A DNA stretch of 64,000 nt from Cloeon dipterum (Eukaryota > Arthropoda > Insecta > Ephemeroptera > Baetidae), in the NCBI RefSeq assembly GCF_949628265.1, contig NC_088786.1, positions 32,323,681 to 32,387,680 of the forward strand, written 5' to 3'. Of this stretch, positions 1 through 12,963 are shown piece after piece. The notes beneath the pieces are model-generated. The model was not told the DNA's origin. It saw nothing but the letters and a program-made list of their open reading frames with translations, and searched no databases. Position numbers and translations under genes: made by a program. Positions within the stretch are counted from its first letter, which is position 1; every line of letters starts with the position of its first letter.

Positions 1-149
1 ATGTCGGCCGGCCTAATCTTGGCCTTGTCATCCTCTTCTTCAGCAATGCCGTTGGTGTGCTCATTAGTGGTAGTGGTGGTGACCACGGTGGTCGTCACCA
101 CCTGCTGGTGCGACTCGGACTGGCTCGTGTCCGCCATCTCTCAGCTAGC
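1..149 (-). CDS. hts: Adducin / hu-li tai shao first coding exon (partial, runs off the window)
   Basis: Adducin caps actin filaments and links them to spectrin at the membrane skeleton. Only the N-terminus lies here. The ATG is at 137-135 and the exon is preceded by a good acceptor (polypyrimidine tract, CACAG at about 150-154), leaving a 12-base 5' UTR piece. An in-frame TGA sits two codons before the ATG, which fixes the start. The reading runs MADTSQSESH, then a Val/Thr run, then an acidic stretch ending DDKAKIRPADI at the window edge. The family element is the acidic stretch followed by (K/A)RPADI, which in fly Hts precedes the conserved DMREMERRKR segment; that continuation would lie outside the window. 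The start matches nothing else I know, but 46 residues are little evidence. A noncoding first exon may lie near 7.1 kb. Confidence 0.65.
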
Positions 150-3100
150 CTGTGAAAAAAATAGCACCAAATATGAGTAAACACAAAAGGGCGAGCTGCG
201 ATTTACAAGCCTAATAATAAAAAGCAGGTTCTAGAAGTGAAATTAAAATAATATTACTCTCATCAAACACACAGGGTTGAGAAACGCGCAGCATGAATCA
301 CTGCACGCGTTCGCCTTTGTTTTAAGCGTACCAGGGAGAAACAAAGCACGGAATTCGAGTATAGGGGGGTTTGATTTTCTGTATGTCGCATGAGCGCGCG
401 TCCACAGTCAATGCCTTTACAATTAAGCGGGCGGTACGCGTTGGATAAGAAGGGGGCAAGCGGAAAAAACTCGCGGGGCTTCTGGCTGCTGCAGTTCAAA
501 TCGCGCTCGAGCGCAATGTTTTCCTCAATAAAATAAATAAATTCGTATTTTATGGCAGCCAGACCAGAAGTGGCCCTTTATTGCCCTTGAGTAGGTGCAG
601 CGAGGAATTAGGAAAGCCAGAGGGCATAACAGTGTGTTGCAATCAAAGCGTAGAGCCGCGCCGAAGGGGCTGCCGGAGACACACGAAAGGTGCTTTCAGC
701 TGCCGCGTGTATTATTTCACGTTGCTGGCACCCACCCAAAAATGGGAAGATGCAGGAATGATCAAAATGCTGACCCCCGATGGCTGGCTCGTGTAGGAAA
801 GCGAAAGCCGCTCTTGGCCAAGCTTCTGGATTCCTCACTTTTCTTTAAACATGTCTAGATGGCTCTTACAGAGCGCGAGCAACCTGGAGCCTGAGTTCAG
901 AGAGCGGTAAAATTGCCAAATACGTCCTCGCTAAATTATAGGTTCTAGTTCTAATTAAAATTGAACCAGAATATTGACACGATTTAAATGCTATATAACC
1001 AAGGTTCATCAAGAGAGAAAAAGAGCAGGGTATTGTAAAAAAACTTGCTAACTCTATTTGTTCTCCGCGTGGCAATCGAGTGCTGAGCTCGCTTCTTATC
1101 ATCAGTTTCTCGCGGCCTTCGCATATAGTGCGATCATCGTTAACATTGTTATTTGTATTTTGCGGCGAGGCGTGGCCTGCCGGCTCTTCTCGTGCCTTCG
1201 CTCTGACCGTCGCGTTCATCAGCAACGGTGCGCGCTGAAAACACTTTCATTCAAAAGCAGCGCCGGCACAAGATAATTTATGTCAACAAATTATATTGTT
1301 TTTCTTTGGCATGTTACGAAGTAAAAACAACTATAATCTCTTTCCGACAAAATAAAACAGGAAAAAATCAAGTTTTTTTAACGGTAACAAATTATGTTAA
1401 TAAACAAGCAGTGACTAATTTAACGCTGTTTCCATTGAAAATTGAGTTTGATGGGCATACAAAGTATTTCATGCTGACAGGTGTCTTTCAATCTCGGATG
1501 CGTTGAGAGCGAGAAAAAAATAAATGCATTTTCATCGTCGTCGTAGTAAAACGGACTTCACGCTCCAAATAACCTTTTGAATGATTTCCGCTGGCCGTCG
1601 CTCGGCCGAAGTTGCGCGCGTTCCTCATTTTCAAGCGGTCTATGAGAGCGGGCTCAGGCCGCTTAGCGCGAAAACAGAAACCGCAAAAGTCAACCTTTTG
1701 CACAATCCAGCGTTCTCTTATAGCCGCGTTTTGGCACTAGCGTTCGCTGGCTCGACGACATCGCACTATTTAATCACGTCTAATTCGAGTTTGCTGTTCT
1801 CACACAGCTGGGATTCAAGCAAAATAAAAACACTATCTCCATGGTGCCGTGGTTTGGGAGAAAATAGCTTAATCCGTGGAACGAGCAAATTTTTCCATGA
1901 ACGAAATGCACGAAGTTCATTTTGAAGAGCAAAATAAAAAAATATGTAACGCATGTCGTCATTTGGATAAATAAAGCGAGTACAAAAAGAGTTGAGAGTA
2001 CGATTAACCTCATTTTTTTACAATTATCAGCAAGAGTTTACACAAGTTATCTCTTCCACTCTGACAACCTAAGCTAAATTAATAAAAAATTAGTATTGGT
2101 ATTGCCTAATGGCGAGCATTGCAACGATAAACTGGAAAAAATAGCCGTGGAGCTGCATAAACGGTAATCATAATTCGTTATCTCACCTTACTCTTTCGCT
2201 GTTCAACGCACAAATAGAGTATAACTGATCACGAAACTCGCTACAAACTGATGGAATAGTTTAAAGACAATCTAGCAAGAGAGTTTTTCCTTCAGTCATA
2301 AAAGCCAATAAGCTTACGTTATATCATTATTATTTACCCTTTGTTTCCCAGATGAAGTCAACGCCCGAATAATGTAGAATTTGGCTTCGCAGTTTAGGCA
2401 CTAAAGTGGCGACTTAAGGATTTGGGCCAGTAGCAGTCGTAGCATCGCCAAATCGAGCGAAAACAAAGGTGCGCGCGCGATTGCGTCTTGTTTGCCCGCA
2501 GCTAATCAAGAGGAACGCAAGAGTTTCTTTTGCTGCTGCTTATGTCACTGTTATTTTCGCCTTCGCCTGCATTCCGCGATCAAAGCAGCAAGCAGCGCTA
2601 GCGCTAGACCTTCGCATTTGAACGTCTCCAAGTTTATTTTGATACGGGACACCTCTCACGAGCGCCTTGTCACAATAATGGTAATTCAAAGCCGAAATTG
2701 ATCTTCCCCTCGATTGCGTTTCTCGCTGCGGACGACACTATACATTTGTACTTGATGGAGATAAAGATTGTTGAGCCAAACACGGAAAATTGAGCTCGAA
2801 TTTCGAATAACTGACACGTCTTTGTCATATCATGCGTGAGACTAAACCTCAGTTTGTGGGTCTAGTTGAGAGATAAAAGGCACAGCACGTTCCAATTATA
2901 AAAATACATAGGATAAAAAAGCAGCGAGCCAAGACCCCTCATAATCATGTACACTGTCGATGATGATAGCATCATTTAGTAATTCCTTTCCTGGAATTAG
3001 AGTTTGATAATATCTAAAAGCATTCAGAGACTAGAGGAGATTATGTTCAACGATTGATAATGACGAAAATGATAAATTTATAGTTTTTCATACTTCCTGA

Positions 3101-6100
3101 AATTTAGGTTCAATTTCAGATCAATTTCTTCCATTAATTTTGTTTCCAGTAGTCTAAAATTGCAAACTAATTCCGAAACTTTGTAAAAATATATTTCAAT
3201 TGTGCCAAAACGTCAATGACCGCACCAGACTGATGCGAATTTTCACCCTTTCCGCTTTTTGGCAGACACGCTAGGCGGGCGGCTGTCCCACTTTCCACGT
3301 CCGCGTGTCTGTTGCTCGCCCGCACCTCACTCCTCTTTTCTTTCTTTCCCTTCCTGGCTGTGAATTTTCCAGCCGCTGCGTCAGCCGGGTATTGATTGTC
3401 TTCTTGCTCGCTCGTGGGTCGCGGGCGGGCGAGCGGGCACGGCTCGTGGGGCAGCCACAGCCAGACGGCGGCCGAGGCGAGGGGCATGCAGCGGCAGCGG
3501 CAGCAGGAAGGGAGGGAGGGAGGGAAGCGAGCGAGCGAGTGAGTCTCCAGCTAGCTGCATTCGCCTTGCGTGGCAACCGCATCGATCAGCGGCAGTTGCG
3601 CACTCCAGCCGATTGAACCGAACGGCTGGCTAGCTCGGGCCTGCCGATGCCGAGTGCCAACCCTTCCGCCCAGCTAGACTCGTGGCAGTGCAATTATAGG
3701 CAATGGCACGTGCTCGTTTTAAAATGAATGAACCGACAAGGAAAAGGAAAATAATCAACGCCAGTCATTAATTATGACTGATATGCTTTTTTGCAGGCGT
3801 TAAAGAGGAAAACCCTGGAAAATCCTTGGTACCACTGCATAAAATTGTTCAAAGGGATTCAGGAAAAGCCAAAATCGTAAATCTTTTTGTAAAAAATCAG
3901 CAAAGTTAGTGGTCCCTACTTGAAATAATATTTTATTGTACAACAACGAGTTTCCCTAAAGAGCGTCATGCACTGTTGGATAGATCTTGACGAGAGGAAT
4001 CGCAATCTGCCAAAAAATTATGGTCGAGTGCTAAAAATTTGCAAAATTGAAAAGAGGATCTTGTTGTGCATCGTAGAACAAATCTATCGCCTGCTTATTG
4101 TAGCCATAAATTCCAATGATTTTCAATTTTTGCCCTGTATCAATCAATTTAATAGCTGGAAAGGACTTGTGAACTAATTTTTAGAGGCTAAACAAGCTGA
4201 AAAAGCTTAAAATTTAGAGGTGAAAAAAATATTTCTGAGCTTTTTCAGCAAATCGCAGTTTTACATTTATGAATTTCACTCCAACCAAATGCAGATTGAG
4301 ATTGATTAAAAGCTAAACTATCATTAAACAAATAAATGATAAAAAAATATCAGCGTGAATTTAATGACGAGATCTGAGTATGGGCTGGAGTGCTTTCAAA
4401 GCTGCAGATTAGCATGATATGACGGCATCAACAACTGTTGAACCCGATGAAAAGTTAATGCACTGCCGTGGACACATCGTACACGCTGGATTTGCAGGTT
4501 TCGAGTGACGCGTGCAGCGGGCTTGCTAGAGGCGGCTCGCGCGGCCGGCTCGTGTAATGTAGCTAACTGTAATTATGCAACACGAATTCTGAGAATCGTG
4601 CTGAAAATCGAAACCGCCGGCGAGACGGCTGACTTGTTTTCACAGGAAAAAACGACCATTTGCTGCGACTTGGCCTCAATGGAAAAGCTTTGACTACGAC
4701 AATAATTGAGTTCCAACTCTTGGAAGGAAAACTACCTGAGAATTTCTGTGCACAATTAATTGTGTAAAAAAACGACTCTATTATTGTGGCCGAAAATCGA
4801 TCTGAGCGTGACTGAAGGCGTGTGAGAACGAGGGAAGGCTTATTCTGTGAACATGAGGACACTTTGCTCGTCGGCTCTTTACGCAAGCAAAGCAACGGCC
4901 GCGAACGAGAGACAAAAAAACAGGCAGGGAGGAGGAAGAGGAGACGCAATTCCTGGCGCCGTTCGTCTCCATAACGCGCCATTCATGCCAAAATGAGAAG
5001 TTTCCGCGAGCCTATCAGCCTAAGGCAACGTGTGAGAAACCTCTTTCTACTAAACCAAAGCTTGTAGCTTACAAATTTCAATTTTCATAGACGTGATGTC
5101 AATATTGTCAATTCTGATAAACCAGCACGGTAGTTGCCTCGGCTATTCACGGGTTTATTCTCGGAAATTTTGAAAGGGACAAAGTGGTGAATATTCAATA
5201 TAAAATTTCCACGATTTTATGATTTTACGACTGGATTTAATGAGCAACACATATGGAGAGCGGACAACTTTCATCTCTCGCGAAGAGAGAAGGTTCACAC
5301 GCGAGAGTTGGCTAAAAGTAAGTGACATTTGCACTTGTCGTCCTGCTCCTCTGGGCGCAATTGGCTAATTACACTCCTTTTAGAGGCGCACTTGTTGGAG
5401 CAAAGTGGTTGGACAATCAACGAGTGTCTCACGGACTGCATTCCCAGCTGGAAATGATTCGCTCACTTTTTGCGCGTGACGTCACCCCCGCGCGCCGCAC
5501 ACGTCCCAAAATAAATATCAATCAGTAAAAAGCACACGTCGTCCACTTTAAATCTCTCGGCGCGTCTTGCCGTTTTTTAAAAAGCAAACATGCCCATCGC
5601 GGGACCAAAAAATAATGCAACAACCGGTTTTTGCGGCTCGCGAATTTCACAGAAGGAATCTCAAACGCGAATCAGCGCTAAAATTACATTCATCATTCCT
5701 GTACAGCCGCGGCAATTAAACAAATTTCAAGTAGGCAGCGAAAAAGGAGTTGAGAGATTTGGTTTCGAGTGCCTGTGCGGCTCTGCTGCTGTTCTGATTT
5801 CGCAAAAGAGCGATAATGCACGGTGGAGGGTTCTGTTTTGCTAGCGCTCGACACGACAGCCAGCTGATCTCCAAATAATCCGCCGATTGCGCCGCGCCGC
5901 GCCACTCAGCCTGCTCACCACAAACCACTTTTTCGCCTTTGTCGCGCCCTCGCGGACACTTCTTTTTGTTCGACATAAAATCCCTTCTGGTCCTTTGTCA
6001 ATCTGAATCAAGACCAATCAAGCTCAGCACTCCAGCATCAAAATCATTCACTAATCACATTTAGAGGCCTACGCTAACATTTATTTCCTCCTCCAAAAAT

Positions 6101-6380
6101 CAATTAATCGCATTATATTATTTCATAAGTCTTGGACTAATTTTTTATTTCCGCCTTCTCCACATGGTCGTCGTTAATTTTATGGAAAAAATTACGTTTT
6201 TGAAGAACACGTGCTGTAAGGAATCTAGAAGCAGATCCAAGGTTTAAAAACAAGATCAAATTCGTGCTGACGCAGACATCGCCCCGAACTGATAATTCCG
6301 AATCGAACCGAAAAACGCCCTTTCTCCATTCCTGGCGTCTTATCAAAATTTATTGAGCTGCAGTAAACAAACACGGTCCC
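150..6380. other. Noncoding stretch upstream of hts (probable long 5' intron)
   Basis: I see no convincing coding exon on either strand over about 6.2 kb. The sequence is mostly AT-rich, with a GC-rich patch at about 3230-3660 that includes simple repeats. Short open frames here overlap one another on both strands and carry no recognisable motif. The most economical reading is the first intron or introns of hts on the minus strand, possibly with alternative noncoding first exons. One open frame at 5976 (-) begins with a Lys/Arg-rich peptide and meets a GTGAGC donor, but splicing it to the hts exon would put a stop in frame. Confidence 0.5.
3488..3543. repeat. Compound simple repeat (GGCAGC, GGGA, GCGA)
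   Basis: A short block of GGCAGC units is followed by three to four GGGA units and then GCGA units. It lies inside a GC-rich patch at about 3230-3660 that has an elevated CpG content compared with its surroundings. It could belong to an alternative promoter of hts; nothing else ties it to a gene. Confidence 0.7.
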
Positions 6381-6429
6381 AATCAAACAAACCCCGGAAA
6401 AAACCACCCAATTCGTTGTTGACACGGCA

Positions 6430-7210
6430 AGTCTGGTTCTAGAGCTACGCCCGCCGCAGTTGCGGTTGCACCGGGCGCAAAAAACCAATGTCCGTAACCG
6501 TGTGGGCACCAATTGGAAAAAAGGCAAATTATCCGAATTAAAAACGTCTGACCGCAAGAAAGGAGTGGTCGCAACAATCGAAATAAAACCTGGGGGTCGA
6601 GGGTCACGGCAACCTGTCCCGACCTGCGGAGCGCCCTTTCCGGTCGGACACGGGCGGATTCGCGAGGCAGCTTTAGCAACACACGCCGTCCGCGTTTGGC
6701 TTCCTTTCCTTCACGGGCGACGGGCCGGGTCAAAATCCGGGACGGCCCCGAGTCCCGCGTTTCGGCCCAACAAGCAACAACGCCGAATTCGCCGAGCAGA
6801 TTTATTTTGGGCGATGAGTCAGTTGTCAGTTGGTCGGACGCCCTCGGGGCACGGGCCCCGCCCCGTGTGTGTCGCGGTCGGCGAGCGGCCCTCCGAGGGC
6901 CGTCCGGACCCTGCTGAGAGCAGGGCGTGGTCCCGGGCGCCCTGTGACCTTTGGGCCGCGCCCGCCGACCCGTGAGAGAGTCGAAAAGCGACGGCGGACA
7001 CACCCCTTTTAATGCCGGGGCCGAAGGGGGACCTCGCGTTCGGGCCCGAAGGGTTTCGCGCCGCCTGCCTGATCTACCGGGGTCCAGGGGGCCAAGGGAG
7101 CGGCTTGAACACTTACCGGTGCGAAAAATGCGAGCGATTGCGCTGGTCAAACTTGGGTTCATCAACTGTCAGTGCAAACACGCCAGAGGCCGCACAATCA
7201 CTAATGGCCG
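6430..7210 (-). promoter_or_regulatory. CpG island with a candidate noncoding first exon of hts
   Basis: This is the most GC- and CpG-rich stretch of the first 10 kb. It is so GC-rich that long overlapping open frames occur on both strands, a composition effect. On the minus strand a textbook donor, CACCG|GTAAGT, lies with the last exonic base at 7117, so a transcript starting at about 7200-7300 and reading left would have a short untranslated exon ending there. The hts coding exon at 149 has a matching acceptor. The link between the two (a 7 kb intron) is inference; a separate unannotated transcript is possible. Confidence 0.4.
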
Positions 7211-7339
7211 CCGATACTCCGAGACACACACTGAGCTTAACCTTGGTCCGCACAGGAAGCGCATCCAGCGGCCATCTTTCAGTTTGAAATATGAGCGCCA
7301 ACTCGGCGAGGAATTTCAGATCTTTAGATATAGATAAAG

Positions 7340-9570
7340 CAGAGAGCTATAAACTAAACAATAATTTATTGGCTGTTTTTTGCAGCGAGCATGAGTGACA
7401 TAAATTATGACATCATGTTCGGCTAATTTTTAATGAATTTCAAATTCTAAAATATCGTTAAAAATCGGACACTCTCATCTCGAATTTTAATCCGATTAAC
7501 AAATTGAAACAAAAATTGATGAGTCCAATTTTTGCGACCATATCAATAAATATTTGGCTTCGATCGAAGTAACCGATTATGACATAATTGTGCACAATTT
7601 TTAGACGAAATATAGTGGTATATTATGTATGTATCTATTATCACGTCATAGTTTTTACTGTTTGAATTTGATATTGGAGGTAATGTCTTTAAATAATAAT
7701 AAAGGCTATAGACCCTAATATTCAAATTCCCAATTATGCACACTTAAATGATAAATATTAAATTCATATTCTCATATTTCACATTAGGTGTACTTTTTCG
7801 ACTTTTTTTAAGTTTAAAGTATGTACAAAATTAAAATGAGTCGTGAAAATCTTTGAGGAAATGTCACGGTCATTTCAATGCGGCATGAAAACAAGGATTC
7901 TTCAAGGAGAATTAATAGTGCCAATATTTCAACAAAAATAAGCATCTTCTTTACTCTGCAAAATTCTATGAGAAAAGCGAGAAAGGTCTCCGAATCAAAA
8001 TTTAGCGCCTTCCACAATGGCGGCTGCAATCTCATCTCCTAGTGAAAACTCTACCCCCTTCTCCCCTTTAAACCCGCCCGCCTCATTGTTGCGGATTGCG
8101 GATCCCTCCGCTGAATGGGACTGCCACCCCCGCCCAGCTGAAGTGATTTGGTTGTTTCTCATTTTCCTTGCCACTCTGGACTGAGGTCCGAACTGTTTGT
8201 AACTTAATGGCTTAATTTGGCTGATTCGTGCCGATGGCATGACTTCCACGAAAGTGGCAGCAGACAAGCGGGCTGACGGCACGTCACTTCCGCCAGCTAA
8301 CTACCATTATTTTGTGGTTACGAACTGACTCTGTGTGCATGTGTAATCGGTTTTTCGCCGGCTTAACCGCACAATTGTATTTATAGAACTTTTGATGATA
8401 ATTTTTTATCTATTTAAAATTTCGAAAATTTTATGGCAACAAAACAACATAATAATAATATGAAATTGTAATTTTTTATAAATATTTAATTAGTGAAGCT
8501 CTCAATGATTTAAAAATTGTATGATATAAGAAATATAGAGTTGAATTTCTCATGAGGTATTAAAAATGTTTTTAGATAAAATAATTACTAAACTGGAGAT
8601 TTATTTTATTTTATTGGCTTTTATTGTTTTTCAACATTGTTTAAAAGCAAGCTGCTGTGCCTTTGGAAGGCTTATGCGTATAGAGGAAAAATTACTAAAA
8701 GTAAAAACCCTTAAAAAGCATAAAAATAATACAAAATATTTTACTTCATGCAGTCTTAAACCAACACAATAATCATTTGGTTTTAAAAGTAAAATATTAA
8801 AAAAATGATTATGAAGTTCATAATAAATATTGTGATAAATTGTCATTTCGACAACTTGAGCAAAAGGTTGATTAGTATTGAGCTTTTTTTCAAAAAATAT
8901 TAATGCTTTTAGTTATCTAATTAGTAATACACCGTACGTACTTATTGGTCATTTGTGCTCCACAATACATTGCACTATGTATATAGTGCCACAAAAATTA
9001 TGGCAATCATGGCTACAAATTACAAATGTTCCTGAACAAAGCGTAACACTAAGTGTGCCTTTGTGTGCTTTCACTGTTTTGTCTTAACATGTGAGCATTA
9101 AAAACGAATTTATCTGCTATCATTTGATTCCGTGTAGAATGACTCGTTGCTGTTGAAACTTTTGGCATTTAAGACGGCATTCAGATAATTATATACTAAC
9201 AACTATTATATATTATATGGCAATTCCAACTGATGAAAAGCGCTGCAGTACTATAGAGTCACTTTTTGCCCAGTGTGATCACAAAAGAAAATTGCTCTGG
9301 CGGTCCAGTATCTCACGAGCACAGCTGTTGCGAGTATCTGAGGCACATTCCAAGGTTGTCCTCAGGGTTTTCCTCTCTAATGCCAGGGCCAAAGTGTACG
9401 GCGATGTTGAAAGGAAGGGTGCTACCTGAAAACATTATCAATGTGCGCCATTTGTACCAATTTTAACATTAATTGGTGAAGTTGGATCAATTTCAATATT
9501 TTTCGGTTCCAATCAAAACATATTTTTAGCGCTATGTCGAGCTTGTTGCGTGAATAAGTCAATAGGCTCT
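7340..9570. other. AT-rich intergenic DNA, no gene seen
   Basis: Very AT-rich sequence with many A and T runs. No open frame shows a recognisable motif, a signal peptide or splice-consistent neighbours. Nothing further can be supported apart from the repeat that follows. Confidence 0.5.
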
Positions 9571-9977
9571 TTAAAGTGGAATGATACAGGCCAACAATTG
9601 ATCGATAAACAATTTGTTCAACAATTTGCAATAGTAAAAAAGCACCTTTCTACAGTAAAAATTCAGATTTTGCCAATTTTCTCCAAAATTTACAGTGCTT
9701 GAACATATTTTCTTGGCATATTCCGATTCGTCTCGTCGAGATCTGTCCAACGGTGTATGCCACTTATTGGGGAAACTCTTGATTTTGAAATTAAATCGGA
9801 TTTCGAGTAAGGAGACAGCCATTACCATTTGAGAAGCACGCTAACTTTCCAGCCAATTTTCTCAAAAAATTACAGCGCTCCTTAGGTCAATTTAGGTTTT
9901 AACTGAATCCTAAGAGACGAGTTTATGTATTGGCAACAAGCATTTTCCAGGCTTTTCCAGTATCATTCCTCTTTAAA
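9571..9977. repeat. Dispersed repeat, copy 1
   Basis: About 410 bp that matches 59190-59603 along its whole length, in the same orientation, with scattered substitutions and small indels. Shared blocks include CTCGTCGAGATCTGTCCAAC and TTGGCAACAAGCATTTTCCA. The flanks do not match. This behaviour fits a transposable-element fragment. I see no clear terminal inverted repeats, target duplications or conserved protein, so the class is unknown. Confidence 0.85.
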
Positions 9978-10608
9978 TCTTAGGATTCAACGTTTTAGTT
10001 TTTTTTAGTGAAATTATTGAAGCCATGTAATTCAACGAGTTAAACGATATTCCTGAGATATTTTTTATAATGTATTAAATATATATGCGAGTTATACAGC
10101 TCCAACGGATAAATTCGTAATGGATTTAAGATGGGAAATATTTCTTAACCGAAATGTGAGGCTAGTTTTCATTCAATTGTGATGATATTTTATTGGCAGA
10201 CTCTATGCTTGACAAGACGGTGGGTCAATTCTGACTTTTTCCTGCAAATTCACTAGATTTTGGACTTTTGCCAGGAAATCGGCTAATGGCTCATTAACGG
10301 TTTTCAAACTTTCTGAGCTTACTGCCAGGTCGTGTATATCTATATCTTAATAAAATTTCAATTCCCTAAGTATTTTTGTTTTCCGAATCGGCAGAAATAA
10401 GCCAACGAACAGAATTTCTGCTAAATTGAGCTAAATCTGTATTTTTCAACCGATTATAAATTTAAAGTTTTAAAAAATCGCTAAAACCGGCAAATCAAAA
10501 AAATTCCACCACCGTACGTGATCCACATAAGGAAAGGCTACAAACGAATTCAGTATTCAGTGGTTTCACCAAAAATTAAAACGTCAAACCCAAGATTTTC
10601 CCTTTTAG
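9978..10608. other. No gene seen between the repeat and the CUB gene
   Basis: AT-rich DNA. On the minus strand it could hold a further 3' exon of the CUB gene, since that gene has a good donor at 10655, but I could not find an exon with family-like residues here. Otherwise it is 3' UTR or intergenic sequence. Confidence 0.45.
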
Positions 10609-12963
10609 TCAAAAAATTATAGTTACGATAAAAATAAAACGGTAAATTTGCTCACTTTCAATCCTGCACGCTGAAGTTCCAGGTATTGCTCCTTCAACCG
10701 AACAGAAAGAGTTTCCGCAGTGCAGAAGGTCGCAAATACCTGGTCCCCTGGGACTTTCAGGGATCAGGTCCTCGGAGTCACAGGGCATAACAATTCTGTC
10801 ATCGCAATCTTGCGGACGAAGCTGCCGCTTTTCTCTGAATGACCGGAGAAAGGAAAAAATGCTGAAGCCGCCGCCCGTGTCGTCACCTGACCCTTCCAAC
10901 GCGTCATCAGCGGCCGCGGGGTCGTCAGCGGCCGCCGGATCGTCAGCAGCCACAGCAGGGTCATCAGCAGCTGAAAATGATAACTTCCCTCAAACCTGAT
11001 TGGTAGGAAAAGGAGATCCTCAAATACCTTCTAAAGGTGCGGTAAGAGGACCAGCAGCGCCCTGGCCAGGGAATCCGCCTCCTGGAAAGCCACCGGTTCC
11101 ACCTACTCCGGGGAAGCCACCCGTTCCTCCAGGAAATCCACCGGTTCCCCCAGGAAATCCTCCCGTTCCTCCAGGAAAACCGCCTCCTGGGCCGAAATTT
11201 CCTCCCTGACCGAAACTTCCCCCATTATTGGGAGTCAAGCGGGGACCAATTTTAAACGAATTCTGGTCGCAAGGCTCGTACATGATGGAACACATATCTA
11301 TACACAAAGGGAAAATAATTCGTAAAAACCTTATCGTAACTCATCTAATAAAAGTGCATTATGCGCTGACAAACTAAATTTTTAAACATTTAAATAATAA
11401 ATTGCTAAAATATTTATTATAGAATTAATACTACAAAACTTACTATCTCCTTGTTTGATGCAAATATTGTAATCTTGGTCTGCTAAGTGGCGGCCATTGT
11501 CGGCAAAATTCATGGTTTGTAGCACGCCTGTAAATTTCAGGATTTTTATTTTTTTATTTAATATACTTAGCAAATTATTTTCTCTCATACCTGCTGTATC
11601 AGTGAAATATTGCAGACAGCCAGCTGGTGCGCGATTTTGAAATTCTATTTGGGTGATCTGTCGGTAAAAAGAAAATCAGATTTACCGACCCAAAATTAAA
11701 ATTAACATTTTACCCTGATATCCCAAAAGCGGCTGATGTGATCCCTGGCCAGCTTAATTGTCAAATCAATGTCCTCGTCCATATCCTCAACGTCAAAGTA
11801 AACTACAAAATATATATAATTAAATTAGCTTACGGTAATTCCACTGATTGGTCAAGAAGTGATTTTGTCTTCGAGCGACGCGTGTGAGTCACCATTCAAG
11901 TTAAAGCTTTCAATGAACTGGAGCAGCGCCATAATAAATAATCAGCATTGTAAAAAAATCACTCACAATGCTGCCCTGTATTGTGGCCGCACAGTTTCAG
12001 CTGCCGGGAATTTCTGTTTCCTTTAAGCAAGAACTGGTCTTGCTCACACACGCCAGTCCGACGGTTCGGTTGACCCTACACGTATCATAAAATCAGAACA
12101 AATTAATTGAATATGTGACTGAAAACCAGAGGAGAATCGCGTACCAAAGTGAAATGAACCATGTCCAGCCTGATTTGGCTTATATCTGTAGAGGCCTTGC
12201 TGATCTTCAAGTGGCACTCCTCGTTGGACTCGCGTGCTCCTGGATGCAAAGGAGCAGGGTAGCCGGGATTGGTGAAGTATCCCATTCGCCCCGCGATCTT
12301 CCCGCCGCAAGATGTTTCGTCTGAATTATTTAATGTGATATAAATAAGTACCATCTACAAATCTTACTTATAAATCATTCAACGCTTTTCCAAATTAAAT
12401 TAAATTTTTTGAACCTGGGGGTTTTGATAAATTCATTTTGATAGCTTTCGCGCATTATTTTGATGGGTATAGTGATTGATTAATATATTAATACATCGAA
12501 ATAAGTTAAAGGTTCTCTCTTTTAAATATTATATAGACATAAAATGATATACTCACAAACGCAGCAGACTCCAAATCCAAAGGCGCACTCTCCTTTGGGT
12601 GTCCCCTCCAAAAGACGGCATTCATATGGATTTTGACAGATTCCTAGATAAAAATTAATAGCATATATATTACGATCAATACATTTTTTGAACAGCGCAA
12701 AGTAACCTTTTCTTCTGCCATCATCAGCCGCGCAATCGAGTGTTCCAGAAAATGGTAAGAAATTTAAAACTGTAAAAATACAATAAAATTGAGCAACGTG
12801 AGAGCGCGAACTGGGTCAGTGGTAAATTTTTACCTCGCGGATCCCTACTGCTCGCGTTATGTGCCGGGTCGGAAAAACTGCTGGCGACCAGAGGAGTGGC
12901 GGCCGCCGAGGCGATCAGCAGCAGCAGCAGCCCGATCAAGATGCTGCCAGTCCGCGTGCCCAT
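10609..12963 (-). CDS. Secreted CUB-domain protein with Gly-Pro repeat and acidic linker
   Basis: Exons (-): 12834-12963, 12707-12769, 12557-12643, 12145-12320, 11967-12075, 11714-11802, 11591-11657, 11444-11527, 11028-11297, then about 10656-10970. All junctions keep phase. The start gives a signal peptide (GSILIGLLLLLIASAAA). A small Cys-rich module follows (CQNPYECRLLEG to CAFGFGVCC), then a CUB domain (CGGKI, FTNPGYP, ECHLKI, LCGHNTGQH), then a second CUB-like half (QNRAPAGCLQYFTD to CSIMYEPCDQNSFKIGP). A seven-residue FPGGTGG repeat, a DDPAA-rich acidic linker and a basic REKR site precede a last Cys-rich block. This architecture is typical of a family of uncharacterised insect CUB proteins; function is unknown, with extracellular binding likely. 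The 3' end is uncertain: the frame stops at 10609, but a donor (A|GTGAGC) at 10655 suggests one more exon. Confidence 0.75.
11078..11192 (-). repeat. In-frame 21-bp tandem repeat coding FPGGTGG
   Basis: About five degenerate units of 21 bp inside the CUB gene encode repeats of Phe-Pro-Gly-Gly-Thr-Gly-Gly. Synonymous differences between units and one variant unit (FPGVGGTGG) show it is not a recent expansion. Copy number may vary between individuals. Confidence 0.8.

Noticed and set aside
5716-5976. Minus-strand start MSNKKKCPRGRDKG as an alternative hts N-terminus
   Set aside because: Splicing its donor to the hts acceptor at 149 gives an immediate in-frame stop; at most it is untranslated.
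6383-7165. 260-codon minus-strand frame (and a 171-codon frame opposite) as a protein gene
   Set aside because: Both strands are open together because the region is GC-rich; the products are Arg/Pro/Gly-rich with no motif, and a strong splice donor interrupts the region.
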